Positions 1 through 10,854 of a DNA stretch of 64,000 nucleotides are shown here, in pieces. The position numbers and the translations under genes were made by a program. The notes beneath the pieces were generated by a model. It did not search any database, was not told the origin of the DNA, and saw only the letters and a list, made by a program, of their open reading frames with translations. Positions within the stretch are counted from its first letter, which is position 1. Each line of letters opens with the position of its first letter. Source of the DNA: Gigaspora margarita (lineage: Eukaryota > Glomeromycota > Glomeromycetes > Diversisporales > Gigasporaceae); assembly GCA_009809945.1 (NCBI GenBank), contig WTPW01000658.1:9705-73704 (forward strand), written 5' to 3'.

Positions 1-1320
1 CGAATATATTCGAAATATTTTAGGACTGGGCTGGATCTGTAGATCTGTATCCTAAATCATACCAAGGTCACGTTTAATTAATATTTTCAAAATGTTTTGA
101 TTTGTTTCGAAATGTTTTGATAATCATAGTACAAGATCAGATTAGATCTTTGTTTATTTTTTTTGTTTATAATTTAGATCTTCTATCACTTTTACATTGT
201 TTTTTCATTTTCGTTTTGTTTTTTTTTGTTATGTTTCGTTCCGTTTAGTATTATTTTTTTCTTTAATTTATTATTATTTTTTAATTATTTTTATTTTATT
301 TCTACAAAAAAACACTTTTTGGCATGAAATATAGAGACTTTCTGACACTTTGTGCAAGGCAACGCATTGGTGTTGTCCTAGTTGGTGTCATCGCTAGTGT
401 TGTAGTTGATGTCATCATTGGTGTCGTCATTGAAATTGTCGCTAGCTTGTGTCGTTGGTGTTCTTGTGGAATAGCTTTACATGCCTCTTGGTATTCTTGT
501 AGATGGTATTGCGTAAATTTTTAGTGTTCTTGTAGGTGGTCTATTTGTTTTTTTTCTCTTGTATTCATATGAGGTAGTCTTGCTCGTTTCTCTTGCATTC
601 GTATAGGGTGGTCTTGCTCATTTTTTTTGCATTCGTACGGGGTCATATGGGTAATTTTTCTTGTTCCTCTTGTGTTTGTACAAGTGGTATAACACTAACA
701 CTTCTAAGAATAGTTTTTTTATTTTTTTTACTTACTATTTTTTTAGAAAGTAGCGAAAATAAGTGAATATAAGTGAATATAAGCGAATAGAAGTGAATAT
801 GAGCAAATAGAAGCAAATATAATAGAGATTTGGGGTTTTATTTTTATTTTTATTTAGTTTGCTTATATTCTATTGTTTTCTTTTTACTTATTTCTTTAAT
901 TTGTATTTTTTTATTATTCCAGTACATTGTGAAAACCTTCAACGATTTCTAAATTATAAGAAACGAACTCTTACTTTAGAAAAATAGAGATTTGGAGCTT
1001 TGTTTTTTTTTATTTAGTTTGCTTACATTTTTGTTTTTGTTTGTTTTTCTTTTTTTTTACTTATTTTTTTAATTTTATTTTATTTATTCCTGACTTTTTT
1101 CGAAACTTTGCAAGAAAACGATCTGACTTTTCTGGTACTTGCAAAAACAACAACTCTAACTTCTCTGACACGTTGCAAGAAGTAGTGAATATGAGCAATG
1201 AAGTGCGAAAGTAGTTAAAAATTATTACTATTTTTTCATTTTTGTTTTTTTTGTTATTTTTTTTTGGAGGGTTTTTTTTGGTTTTTCATTTTTTTTTATA
1301 ATAATATATAATAAAAAGAT
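1..1320. repeat. A/T-rich dispersed repeat, left part cut by window edge
   Basis: Positions 31-155 match 56175-56305 in reverse complement. Both carry the words for lying near 'acaagatcagattagatc' and 'ctgtagatctgta'. This is therefore a second copy, in opposite orientation, of the 2.1 kb element at 54394-56490. Positions 350-540 hold imperfect short repeats of 'ttggtgtcatcgct', and 540-660 hold about three copies of a roughly 45 bp unit ending in 'gtcttgctc'. A short open frame here (324-524) is only translated repeat. No gene is seen. Confidence 0.6.
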
Positions 1321-1326
1321 GTAATA

Positions 1327-3138
1327 TAAGGCCGTGTACATAAATAAAATTGATTCTCGTAACTTGGCCGGGTGGATTTTTTTAAAAAAGTCAAATGTTA
1401 TTTTATATTAATATATATAATTTTTAGGCCGTACTATACATATTCATAGGTTACACAATCTATAAAAATGCATAATCGGTTTAGATAAATTTATTTAGAC
1501 AGGACGCGGGGTTAAAGGGAGGTAGTTTTAGAATAGAGTGTATAAGTAGGTTTTAGAGGGTTAAATAGGAACCCACGTTTCTTTTAATTAGTACTAAAGC
1601 TTATTTTTTTTTCTTCAGGTGATAGTTTTATACTTCTCCTTCTTCATCGCTGGTGTCATTGAGTTTCAGGTTCTTCTTTGGTTCTTTCATGCTGGTGTCA
1701 TCAAATTTGGTGGTGGCTCTTCTTCGTCGCTGGCGTCGTCGAATTTGGTAGCTTGGTGTCATCGAATTTGGTGTTTCTTCTTTGTCGCCGCTGTCGTCGA
1801 ATTTGGTGCTTTTGTTCGTTGCTAGTGTCATCGAATTTGGTGGCTATTCTTTTGTTGCTGGTGTCATCAAGTTTGGTGGTTCTTATTTTACCTCTGGTGT
1901 CATTGAATTCGGTGATGCTTTACTTCGTTTTGGGTTTTTGCATTTTATGATTAGGGTTTGAACTCTTTAATCGTAATCATATAGTCTAGCATCACCATCC
2001 TAAAAAATTTCGCTGACTATGTGATCTAATTAAAAAAAACTGATTTGCAATTAGTTTAGGGTTAGGTCCTACCAGTAGATTAGTATTTTGCTTAAAGGGC
2101 TATAGTTATAGTAAAATTTCACAAGGAAAAATTTTCAGTAGTACGCAGAAAACACTTTAATTGGCAAAATTTCAACTACAAGCGGTTTTTTGTTGTTTTG
2201 ATTTTTTGCGCTTCTTTTACATTACAAATGATCTTGAAATCTGCTTGTCTAGCGAAATTAAATAGGGAGGTGATTTAACTACTGATTCGTAATCAGCTTT
2301 GAAAAGACTGTTACGCATACAGCTAAGTATTTTGTTGTTTCAGTGCCATGATTGTGTGCTAACTAATTATTTTTTCAGATAATAGGTGTCATTAAAAGTA
2401 GGAAATAGCAATCAGTGGTTCAAAGTTTGATCATTCTGGATCAAATTCCGAACATGCGTGAAAGACAAAAAAATTGAGAATACTCAAAAGCTCGTGTTTA
2501 AATCGATCTTGACACACTAATTAAAGATGTTGGGGACGAGATTTTACATATAATAAGCAACAGTCTATGGATATAGCTTCTAATTAACGTCCTAACCCTA
2601 AATTTGTATTTTTACGTACTTTGTTTATTGGCAAAATTAAAATTTCCTTGTTTTGTATTACCGGCACAAATAAGTAAATCTCCATCACGCATCATTTTTT
2701 TAGTGAAATTAGGGTAGAGTTAGGTGCTATGTGTTTAGAAAAGGGAGTGGAGCTGAGATGGTAGCCGTAGTGAACAACTGTTGCTGAATATAAGCGATGC
2801 AACACATATTGTACTAGGTGTTTGGGGATATTTAGCTGCACATAGCCGATAGAATATTTTAAAGTCAAAATGTATGAATTTACTATGCACGAAATAAATA
2901 AATGATGTAGTTATTTTTACATTATTTTTGATACTGATGAATATCGTTATAGTAAAATAATTAAAAATTTTATTGGATGATCGTAGTCACGTGATGCCAG
3001 TGATAATCACTGCCGGTTATATCCTTTTAAAAAATTCATATAACATTTTTTTAGGTTATAACAATAACATCCGGGTGCCGAGTGCCCTTTGGTCCTAAGA
3101 TGTTACGAGAATCAATTAATTTTATTTGCGTGGCCTAA
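1327..3138. mobile_element. 1.8 kb element with about 35 bp imperfect terminal inverted repeats
   Basis: The left end begins AAGGCCGTGTACATAAATAA and continues to a word GATTCTCGTAAC. The right end holds the reverse complement of that word followed by TTGCGTGGCCTAA. Both ends lie in A/T-rich sequence, so the exact borders and the TSD are unclear. The interior has no transposase-like frame. It contains the tandem block at 1615-1915 and 'agggttagg' words at 2056 and 2600. This is probably a nonautonomous DNA transposon, class unknown. Confidence 0.5.
1615..1915 (+). repeat. tandem repeat, roughly 40 bp unit around 'ggtgtcatcgaatttggtg'
   Basis: About seven degenerate units of 'ctggtgtcatcgaatttggt' are separated by T-rich spacers ('cttcttcgtcg'). 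The unit resembles the repeats at 360-460. Overlapping open frames on both strands come from the repeat and do not look like genes. Confidence 0.7.
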
Positions 3139-3317
3139 TATAATATATAATAATAATAAATAAATAATTTTTATATTAAATTGCGAAAACTTGCAACTAT
3201 TGATTATTTAATTTAAAATATAATATATAATAATAATAAATAAAAAAATAAAATTTATAATAAATTGCGAAACCTTGCGAGTATGATTATGTGAATATAA
3301 TAATTATTAATTGATAT

Positions 3318-3406
3318 TATATTAGATATATATCGATTACTATCACTATTGATAATAATCGGCAGGGGTGTTGATTATCGATATATATTTGGTTAATCGA
3401 TATATA
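3318..3406. repeat. left copy of a roughly 110 bp tandem duplication split by the hAT element
   Basis: The sequence around 'cgattactatcactattga' and 'ggtgttgattatcgatata' recurs at about 5550-5625. With the inserted element at 3415-5521 removed, the two copies lie about 110 bp apart. The insertion therefore hit an older tandem duplication rich in 'gatatatatc'. Confidence 0.7.
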
Positions 3407-3418
3407 TCTAGTAGCAGT

Positions 3419-3725
3419 GTTGGCACTAGTGTTTCGCACGGATCGGATCAGACGGATATTTTTAAAGATCCGAATCTGATCCGAAATTTCAAATCGGGTC
3501 CAAGTATAGATTTGAATCAGTGTTTAAAATATACGGATCCGGATCTTGACCGGATCCGAAGAACTCTTTACATATGAAGGATCAGATCTTTTCAGGTTTT
3601 TTCAGGTCTTTATATGGATCCGAATCTGACAGACCAAATCCGGATCCTTGATTTTGGGATCTGACGAGTACAGATCCGGATCATATCCGGATCTCAGATC
3701 GGATCTGCAGAACACTAGTTGGCAC
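3419..3725. mobile_element. hAT-like MITE (291 bp, 3427-3717) inserted in the left TIR of the outer hAT
   Basis: TIR TAGTGTT starts at 3427 and its complement AACACTA ends at 3717. An 8 bp duplication GTTGGCAC lies at 3419-3426 and 3718-3725, and it is itself part of the outer element's terminal repeat. The interior is made of repeated GGATCCG and GATCTGATCC words in both orientations. It is noncoding. Confidence 0.85.
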
Positions 3726-3991
3726 ATTGTCATTTAAAATAAATGACACCTTGTCATATGACAAGTCATTTTTGTCATAAAAAATAATTTATTTTTTTAT
3801 GACTACTTGTCATTTATAATTTATAGATTGCTCGATAGCAAAAAAGTAATACCAATGTAGTTATGTACTATACTAAAATAAAAAACAAAGCAATAAACTT
3901 GCTATTGTGATGTGTAGTTGAATTAGTTGGCTTTGGAATTAACTATCTTAATTTCTTCCATAATTTGCTGTAAAAATTTATTTTGATCATA

Positions 3992-4522
3992 GGTATATTC
4001 TCGAAAATAAGCTACCCTCTGTTTAAATCAAAAAACGTAAAACCTCTTTCACCCGAAAATAAGCTACCCCTATGATCGATGATGGTCGCTACATAGTAAA
4101 GGCTAAATTTTACTATGTAAATCGTTCATAATCGCTTAAGTAAACTTAATCAGAAGATCAAAATACATATACTCCGAAATTTTCATGCAAATCGGAGAAG
4201 TTTTTATTATTTGAGTTTTAATTTTTACGTTTGATGGAAAAATTAAAAATTTTTTAAAAAATATATACGACGAACGTAAAAATTAAAACTCAAATAATAA
4301 AAGGTTCTCTGATTTGCATGAAAATTTCGAAGTATATGCATTTTGATCTCCTTAATAAGTTTACTTAAGCGATTTTGATCAATTTACATAGTAAAATTTG
4401 GACTTTACTATGTAACGACTACTTACGATCGCTAAAAACCTCTTTTACCCGAAAATAAGCTACCTTCCCCGTTTTTTTTACAATTGCCCAAAACATAGTA
4501 GCTTATTTTCGGGAACCTACGG
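3992..4522. mobile_element. TA-flanked foldback MITE, 'GAAAATAAGCTACC' family (copy 1)
   Basis: The termini read GGTATATTCTCGAAAATAAG and, in reverse complement, CCGTAGGTTCCCGAAAATAA. The element is flanked by TA on both sides. It is nearly one long palindrome centred near 4255, with 'ttttactatgta' and 'aacgtaaaaattaaaactca' in both arms. TA target duplication and AT-rich hairpin structure fit a Tc1/mariner-type MITE. Related copies are at 10855, 49726, 52031, 52555 (partial), 58024 and, much larger, 35505. Confidence 0.8.
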
Positions 4523-4737
4523 TAACCAATCAAAAGCATTAATAACTTGATCCAATTGCTATATTAGTTTTATTAGTCAGAACATTGATCACATTTTGGA
4601 TATAACCATAATTTATTGGTTAGTAGATTAACAAAAAGCTACGAACTACAAGAATCACTAAAAACAATTAATAATTATCAGATAATCTGAACAGCAAAAA
4701 TTTCAACCAATCTAGAAATCAATCATCCAAATCTTTA

Positions 4738-5258
4738 TGGAAGTGCAGTAAATCACGTAATTTTCTGGGGGGTCCCCCATCTATCATATCATATATATAT
4801 ATATATAGTATAAATAGCCAATAATATTGAAGTAAAATCGATTTTTAGTTAATCGCAGATAGTTGCTACATAGTAAAGACTAAATCCACTATGTCAATCA
4901 ATAATTATCGATTAAGTAAACTTATTTGGAAGATCAAAATACATATATTCTGAAATTTTTATTAAAATTGAAGAATTTTTTATTATTTAACTTTTAATTT
5001 TTACGTTTGTCAAATATATTTTTTTAAAAAATTTTATTTTCCCGTCAAACGTAAAAATCAAAAGTCAATTAATAATAAATTCTCTAATACTTATGAAAAT
5101 TTTGTGATAAGTTTATTTTGACCTTTTGAATAAGTTTACTTAAGCGATTTTAATCGATTTGCTTAGTAAAATTAAGACTTTACTATGTAGTGACTTTTGT
5201 CGATTGTGGGGTAGCTTATTTTCAGGTCAAAGACGTTTTGAGTTTTACTGCATTTCCC
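4738..5258. mobile_element. PIF/Harbinger-type MITE, older copy of the element at 41492
   Basis: The left end TGGAAGTGCAGTAAATCACG and the right end, in reverse complement GGGAAATGCAGTAAAACTC, match the terminal repeats of the 41492-42086 element. The interior shares the 'agttgctacatagtaaag' and 'ttaatttttacg' blocks. The expected 3 bp duplication is TTA on the left and TTG on the right, so the copy is decayed. Confidence 0.7.
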
Positions 5259-5639
5259 TTGGTGGAATGNAATTTTTTCTTAGTATTTGCTAATANATTT
5301 TAATANATTATATNTTTTTTATCTATTGCAAAGCAATTAATATTATTGTCATTTATTTGTCATTTTCATGTCATTTATAAAAATATTTTTTATGACTTGT
5401 CATTTTGCNATGGTTTTGTACAAAATTTTTTTATAATAAATGACATTGTCATTTTAAAATGACATATCATTTATTGTCATTTTCATAAAAATTTTTATGA
5501 CCTTGTCATTTGCCAACACTGTCTAGTAGATATATCTTGATTAACTGGATATATATCGATTACTATCACTATCGATAATAATCAGCAAAGGTGTTGATCA
5601 TCGATATATATCTTATCGGTTAGTAATCGATATTTATCT

Positions 5640-5841
5640 ATATATAAAATTTGCTGATGATTTCAAAAACCTAAGAGCCTGGTTTTTAAAAAGTTCCAAA
5701 ACCTGGTTCCAAACCTGGTCCTAGAACCTGGTTCCGGAACCAGGTTTTGGAACTTTTTAAAAACCAGATTCTTAGGTTTTTGAAATGGAACCTAAAGGTT
5801 CTGAACCAAAAACTGAACCTAAACCAACCTAACCATCCCTA
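5640..5841. mobile_element. palindromic remnant with CCTGGTT words and a hAT-like right end
   Basis: Positions 5663-5790 form a palindrome around 'ggttccggaacc', built of repeated 'acctggtt' and 'ggaacc'. The right end ACCATCCCTA (5832-5841) equals the right end of the hAT-like MITE at 39988-40310, which uses the same acctggt word. A matching left TIR is not found, so this is a truncated copy. Confidence 0.55.
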
Positions 5842-5876
5842 CTGCCAGTTATTAATAAACTTCTACCTACTTTTAC

Positions 5877-6160
5877 AGATCTCTAGCCAATTCGAAGGAG
5901 GAATAGTATTAGCAGCTACCTTTTACAAGTTTACTTCTTTGAATCTTGGAGGCATTCTAACGAGAAAAAAAGTTAAAAAGATAAATAAATTTAATAAAAA
6001 ACAAGACAAAAAAAATATACTTATCTTATAGATCAATATGATCTAAATTTTCAGATTCAAAAGAGGAAAAGCATTAGCAGCTGCTATTTATACAAATTCT
6101 GAGGCACTAATGAAAGAACTAGACAACATCAATGATGAGAGAAGAATAAATATTGGTTAA
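5877..6160 (+). pseudogene. possible remnant of two related exons of an unrecognised gene
   Basis: After a polypyrimidine-like 'ctacttttacag', a segment from 5879 reads QFEGGIVLAATFYKF. After a second acceptor-like 'aaattttcag' (ends 6054), a segment reads FKRGKALAAAIYTNSE and continues open for 34 codons (ending RRINIG) to TAA at 6158-6160. The two segments look like diverged copies (F-x-x-G-x-x-LAA-x-x-Y). A 150 bp A-rich stretch between them could be an intron. I do not recognise the protein. The balanced amino-acid composition stands out against the surrounding A/T tract. Alternative: chance frame. Confidence 0.3.
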
Positions 6161-7000
6161 TAAAAAAAAATTAAAGAAACAAAAAAAAAAATTGAATTAC
6201 TTATCTTAAATTACTGCTGTACTGTTCTGTGTAATCTGATTATCACTTATTTAATAAATAAATTATTTAAATAAAAAGAATATTTAATAAAATATTAAAT
6301 AAATAATAAAATAAATAAATAATAATAATAAAATTTAAATTAAAAAAAACTGAATAATTAAAAAAAATTTAAAAATCAAAAAAATAATTAAAAAAAATTA
6401 ATAAATTAATAAAAATATAAGTTACGTTTTTAAAAAAAAACAATAAATTATAAAAAAATAGAAATAATTAAATTAAAAAAAAAATAAAATAAAAATAAAT
6501 TAATTAAAAAAAATATTAAAAAAAATAAATAAATAAAAAAAGTGAATCAGAAAAAAAAAAGTAATAAAAAAAATAATAAAAAAATAAATAATAAAATAAT
6601 AAAAAAATTTAAATTAAAAAAAAATAAATAAAAAAATATGTAATAAATAGAAAAAAAAAGATTCGAAAAAAAATAAAAAAATTTTAAAAATAAAAAAAAA
6701 ACAATAAAAANCAATAAAAAATAAAATAAAATAAAGTAAAAAATAAAATAATGAAAATGATAAAAATGTAATATAATTAAAAGGAATCGAAAAAAAATTA
6801 AATAAATAAAAATATAAAAAAAAATACATAATATAAAAAAGTAAAAAAATAAATAAAAAAAAATTAAAATTAAAAAAGAAATAAAAAAAATAATTAAAAA
6901 ATAATAAAAAAAAATAATTAAAAAAAATTCTAAATAAATAATAGAATAATATATTCAAATAAATAAAAAAAAATTTGAAATAATTAAAAGAATTTTTTAT
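6161..7000. repeat. low-complexity A-rich tract (about 0.8 kb)
   Basis: Almost pure A/T made of 'aaaaaataaata' words, with an N at 6711. A minus-strand open frame here (6614-6958) is poly-Phe/Leu/Tyr and has no gene-like composition. Nothing else is seen. Confidence 0.85.
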
Positions 7001-7006
7001 TTTTTC

Positions 7007-7326
7007 GCCTATGTGATATATCGCACCCTATAAGATCTGGTGTAATGTGAAATCAAAACAATCTGGTGTAACATGAAATCAAACCAATAAAATAAATTTG
7101 TTAGTTTAGAGTTAGGATGAGAGTTAGGTTAGGGTTAGGGTAGGGTGCTTTAGCAAGGTGGTTCTAACCCAGAGGAATTTTTTTTGTTAGAGCTCGAGAG
7201 ATGGTTTCATAGGCAAAATTTCGTGTTATAGCCAATTTTTAAAAAAAAATCGTAATCAGTTCGATTTCACATTACACCTGATCCTGCATTATAATTGGCT
7301 GATCAGGGGTGGCGATACATCGCCAT
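7007..7326. mobile_element. MITE with TIR 'CTATG(G/T)(C)GAT-TATCGC'
   Basis: Left CTATGTGATATATCGCACCC and right, in reverse complement, CTATGGCGATGTATCGCCAC form imperfect terminal repeats. Internally 'ggtgtaatgtgaaatc' at 7040 is answered by 'gatttcacattacacc' at 7260, so the element folds back. 'ttagggttaggg' at 7130 is an isolated pair of words and not a telomere array. Confidence 0.6.
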
Positions 7327-7384
7327 AGCGATAAATTATAAAATTCTAATTAAAAAAAAAATTAAAAAAAATAATTAAAAAATG

Positions 7385-7721
7385 AGTTTACTAAAATGCA
7401 CTACTGGTTCTACCACTACTGTGATTTTTCACTAATCATATTTTTTAAATACAGTGTAACATAAAGATCTTGTATAATATAAATTTTGCCATTTTGCTAT
7501 TTTTTTTCAAAAATACCTTCTAACTCAAAATTTCATCAAAAAAAAATTCCTTGTGGAATTTTACTATATACTATGCCTCACTCTAATCCCTAACTATTAA
7601 CTCTCACTTAACATTTATTAAATTCAATTTTTGTTTATTTTTTTTTGTTTATTTTTTTATATTGATCTTCACATTATACCACATACTAGTGTTGAACACT
7701 AGTGGTGCGCTTTAGTAAACT
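7385..7721. mobile_element. MITE with TIR AGTTTACTAAARYGCAC (copy 1)
   Basis: Left AGTTTACTAAAATGCACTAC and right, in reverse complement, AGTTTACTAAAGCGCACCAC are near-perfect terminal repeats. A relative lies at 17562-17912, sharing 'aaaaaaaattccttg' and 'gcctca' blocks. It is noncoding. Confidence 0.65.
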
Positions 7722-8978
7722 TGTTAAAAAAAAATAAAAAAATAAAATAAAAAAAAACAAAAAAAAAAACATTAAATTATAAAAAAAGAAAAAAGAAAAA
7801 GCAATATTAAAAAAAAAATAACAAAATTTAAGAAAAAAAAGCAATATTAGATTAGAGATTGGACCAGGGAGAAAAAAAAGCAATATTAGATTAGAGAATA
7901 GACCCAGGTAGAAAATATTATTATATCGCCACTTGAGATATATAATATTTACCCGAGTGACCCAGGTAGACTAATAATACTTAGATAGAGATTTTCTCAA
8001 CAGGTTCCAATCTCTATATTAGATATTATTAAAAAAACCCTCTAATTAAAAAAACCCAATATTATTAATTAAAATAAAAAAATAAGTAAATAAAATAACC
8101 CTGTGTTTTATTACTTTATTTATTTGTTTATTTATTTTATCATTTTTTTGATCCTTATTTTGAATACCGCTCATGCGTGTACTTAAAAAAATAAAGTAGC
8201 TTAGATCAAAACAACGTGGTAGCTTTTATTGTCTGACCAAATTTATACCAAAAATATGCAAATTAAACTCTTATATATAGAATTTGATATACAAATACAC
8301 AATTTAAAAATCTAACCTTTTTAATAATTTATTAAAATAATATGCAAATTCAAATCTTACTTTATTTAATTTGTCTATGATGGCGACGCATTCTCTAACC
8401 TGACCTATCTATGTATATTTTGGGGTCCTATTGGAGTTGTTGAAATTAATACTAACTAAGAATTAGGTAATATTAATTTTCTTAACTTATTTGGTACCTT
8501 TGAAAATTAATAATAGGGCACTATAAAGGGTTTGTTTAGTTTAGCTTTAATTAATTAGATTTTATTTCTATTGTTGAAGCCTTAAAGCTATTGTAAAGTT
8601 ATATTTGAGTTGTGGATTTCTTGTTTTTTTTGGTAGTTTAGTAGGTTTTTTTTATAGTTCTTTGTAATTTGGTGTGTCTTATATATATTTTGTTTCTTAG
8701 ATTCTTTGCATTTTTGTGGATCTTTAGTAAGTTCTGCTTATTATTTTTTAATAGGTTCTTTAGCAAGTTTGTTATTTTTGATGAATTTTTTTAATAAGCT
8801 ATTTGCTATTTTTTGGCTAGTTTTTTTAGCAAGTTTTTTGTTATTTTTTAGTAAATTTTTTAGTAAGGGATGTGCTATTTATTACATGATATTTTTTATT
8901 TAATAGCCATTCCTATCTATATATTGTGTGATTATTTATCTAATTTTGATTTGTTAATATAATATATAAACATGATTA
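7722..8978. repeat. A/T-rich intergenic sequence with dispersed 'agtaagttcttt' repeats
   Basis: Positions 7730-7850 and 8030-8110 are A-rich. At 8399-8430 'gacctatctatgtatatttt' followed by ggggtcct matches the TIR of the element at 51184-51366, so an end of that family sits here. From 8560 to 8890 and, beyond the retroposon, from 9932 to 10240, a degenerate unit 'agtaagttcttt-gttattttt' recurs. Its reverse complement fills 24550-24850. No gene is recognised. Confidence 0.5.
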
Positions 8979-9931
8979 ATATCACTGACCAAAGGGTGTG
9001 ATGACTTAGGGATGTTGGTAAGTTGTCACCCCCAAGCGGCAGGTCTAGGGTTCAAATCCCACTGGCGACGTTTTAGAAAAATAGACCTGTGTTCTAGTAA
9101 CTGCTTCTTATCGATCGGTTGGGTACATTATCTGTAGGTCTTGGTACACCATCTTGAATGGGAGCCTTTGAGCGCACAAATCCAAGGAACTGGAAAAATA
9201 GAAACCCATTTGGCAAGCCCCGAGTAAGAAGGTAGCAAAGATCTTTGACAGTGCTACCAAAGCCAGAATATCAGAAACCAGAGCTGGAGAATTAGACGAT
9301 AAGACCCTCGAGGAGAGGGTTCACCAACCTGGCCACCGGAGTCGCATCGGAGGAAAAGAACCTATGTTTCAGAAGTAGGTACCAAAGGAAGAAGGCCATA
9401 TCAACCCTTCTGGGCTAACTAGTTTGGAAGTTTGTGAATCTGGTATAAGGACCAGTAGGATAGTGAGGTCAGTGCTAGGGTTGGAGCGAACCTTACAAGG
9501 GCAGAAGTAGGTAACATAAGTTACTGAAGTGTAGGTAATACCTGTGTTGGACAGGAACTGCTCTACCAAGTTTTCCGTCAAGAATAAATTAGTTCTAAGA
9601 GTGGTAATTAGTATCTGGTATGAACTCCAGGTTTAAAAGCTAGTGGCTGTGCTAGTGATACAAGATGGTTTAGCAGGCAGAACAGGGACCAGAGGGTTTA
9701 AATAGGCAATTCCCGTAGTTGGGTTGCAGATATGATAGCTAGTGTAGAACCTTAGGGCGGACCACTTAAATTAGACACCAAAAGTGTACGTGTAGCTAAA
9801 TATATCCTCGTCTTTGTAACAAATGTCAGTATTCTCTAAGTGGAATACCAATGGCCCTAATATCTTAAATAAAAAATTTCCAGTTCCTGAAGACGGATAC
9901 TTTAAAAAAAATATATATATATCACTGACCA
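8979..9931 (+). mobile_element. tRNA-headed retroposon (SINE-like), copy 1, perfect 13 bp TSD
   Basis: The insert is 8992-9918 (927 bp), flanked by an identical ATATCACTGACCA at 8979-8991 and 9919-9931. The 5' head ends in a clear polymerase III B-box (GGTTCAAATCC at about 9050), followed by 'cactggcgac' as in a tRNA acceptor. The middle shares 'tggcaagccccgagt' and 'atgtttcagaag' with copy 2. The 3' domain 'agggtttaaataggcaa' to 'caccaaaagtgtacgtg' is shared with copies 2 and 3. The 3' end has AATAAA, a small hairpin (TTCC-TGAAGAC-GGA) and an A-rich tail. Its length is unusual for a SINE. It is noncoding, and a short minus-strand frame within it is incidental. Confidence 0.85.
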
Positions 9932-10854
9932 TGTATTCATAGTAAAAATCATATAATAAATAGCATGCTCCTAAGTTCATTGTAGTTTTTTTGTCAATTT
10001 TTAGTGAGTTCTTATGTAAGTTTGTTATTTTCAGTTGATTTTTAATAGATTCTTTAGTAAGTTTTTTGTTGTTTTTTGTAAGTTCTTTAATAATTTGTTG
10101 TTACAGAGAAATGGTTGTGGATTCTTTGTGGCTCTTATATAAAGATAATGCTTCTAGTAAATTATCTATCAATTTTAGTAAGTTCTTTAGTTTATAGGTT
10201 CTTTATATAAGTGTATTGGTTTGTTATTTTATCTTTTGTTTTATGCTTTTTTACTGTTTTTGTCATGATTTTTTTGTTATTTTTATTCTGTTTTTGGTCA
10301 GTTTTTGCACTATTTTTATTCTGTTTTTATTCCATTTTCTTTTGCTTTTATTTGTCTTATTTTTTAATATTTTTGCTTTATTTTCAAACTGTTTTTTTTT
10401 TTGCTTTATTTATTATTTTTCTTGTTATTTTTGTTTTACTAAAAAAAATTATTAAATAAAAATAAAAAAAATAAATAAAAAAAAACTTAATAAAAAAAAC
10501 AATAAATAAAGTATTAATACATGTGATTGATCTTGATTGGTCAATTACAAGGTTATTATAACAATAGAGTAGTATAAATTTTTTAATTAATTAATAAATT
10601 TTGAATATATACTAACCCATAGATGCTACCAAAATTGATTTTTGAAAAATGCCTATTTCAGGATTTGTATAATAAATTAAAATTTTTTATAAAGAAGAAC
10701 AAACAAAATTTATATATTTATGTTCTTTATAATTTTATCTATTCAAAAAAAGAATCAAAAAATTTCAGGGTTCAAATAAAATAGGTCAAAAACAATTTTG
10801 GAAAACTTTTTTAATTTTGGGTTCCAAAATCCAAAATAATTTTATCACCATATA
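9932..10854. repeat. T-rich then A-rich noncoding sequence
   Basis: 9985-10120 continues the 'agtaagttcttt' repeat interrupted by the retroposon. 10210-10440 is T-rich ('ttctgtttttattcc'), producing meaningless Phe-rich frames. 10441-10510 is an A-rich tract. Nothing gene-like is seen. Confidence 0.6.

Larger units (their letters stand above)
3407..5529. mobile_element. hAT-like nonautonomous transposon (2107 bp, 3415-5521) with perfect 8 bp TSD
   Basis: Terminal inverted repeat CAGTGTTGGCA lies at 3415 and its complement TGCCAACACTG ends at 5521. The element is flanked by an identical 8 bp duplication TCTAGTAG at 3407-3414 and 5522-5529. A CAGTG terminus with an 8 bp TSD is the hAT signature. 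Subterminal TGTCATTT/AAATGACA words cluster at 3727-3835 and 5340-5515, as expected for transposase-binding arrays. No transposase frame remains. Three other elements are nested inside (3427-3717, 3992-4522, 4738-5258). Five of the window's eight N bases fall at 5270-5409. Confidence 0.85.

Noticed and set aside
3368..3577. 69-codon frame starting at 3368
   Set aside because: It crosses the target site duplications and TIRs of two hAT-like elements, so it cannot be an ancestral gene.
6614..6958. 114-codon minus-strand frame rich in Phe, Leu and Tyr
   Set aside because: Translation of a low-complexity A-rich tract containing an N. No membrane protein family features beyond composition.
7385..7721. 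Long terminal repeats of an LTR retrotransposon paired with 17562-17912
   Set aside because: Each copy has its own inverted terminal repeats, and no gag-pol remnants lie between them.
8992..9070. tRNA gene, also suggested at about 16520, 21190-21264, 23350-23434 and 56520-56590
   Set aside because: Clear A- or B-box-like words, but cloverleaf pairing is poor and each lies at the 5' end of a retroposon bounded by target site duplications.
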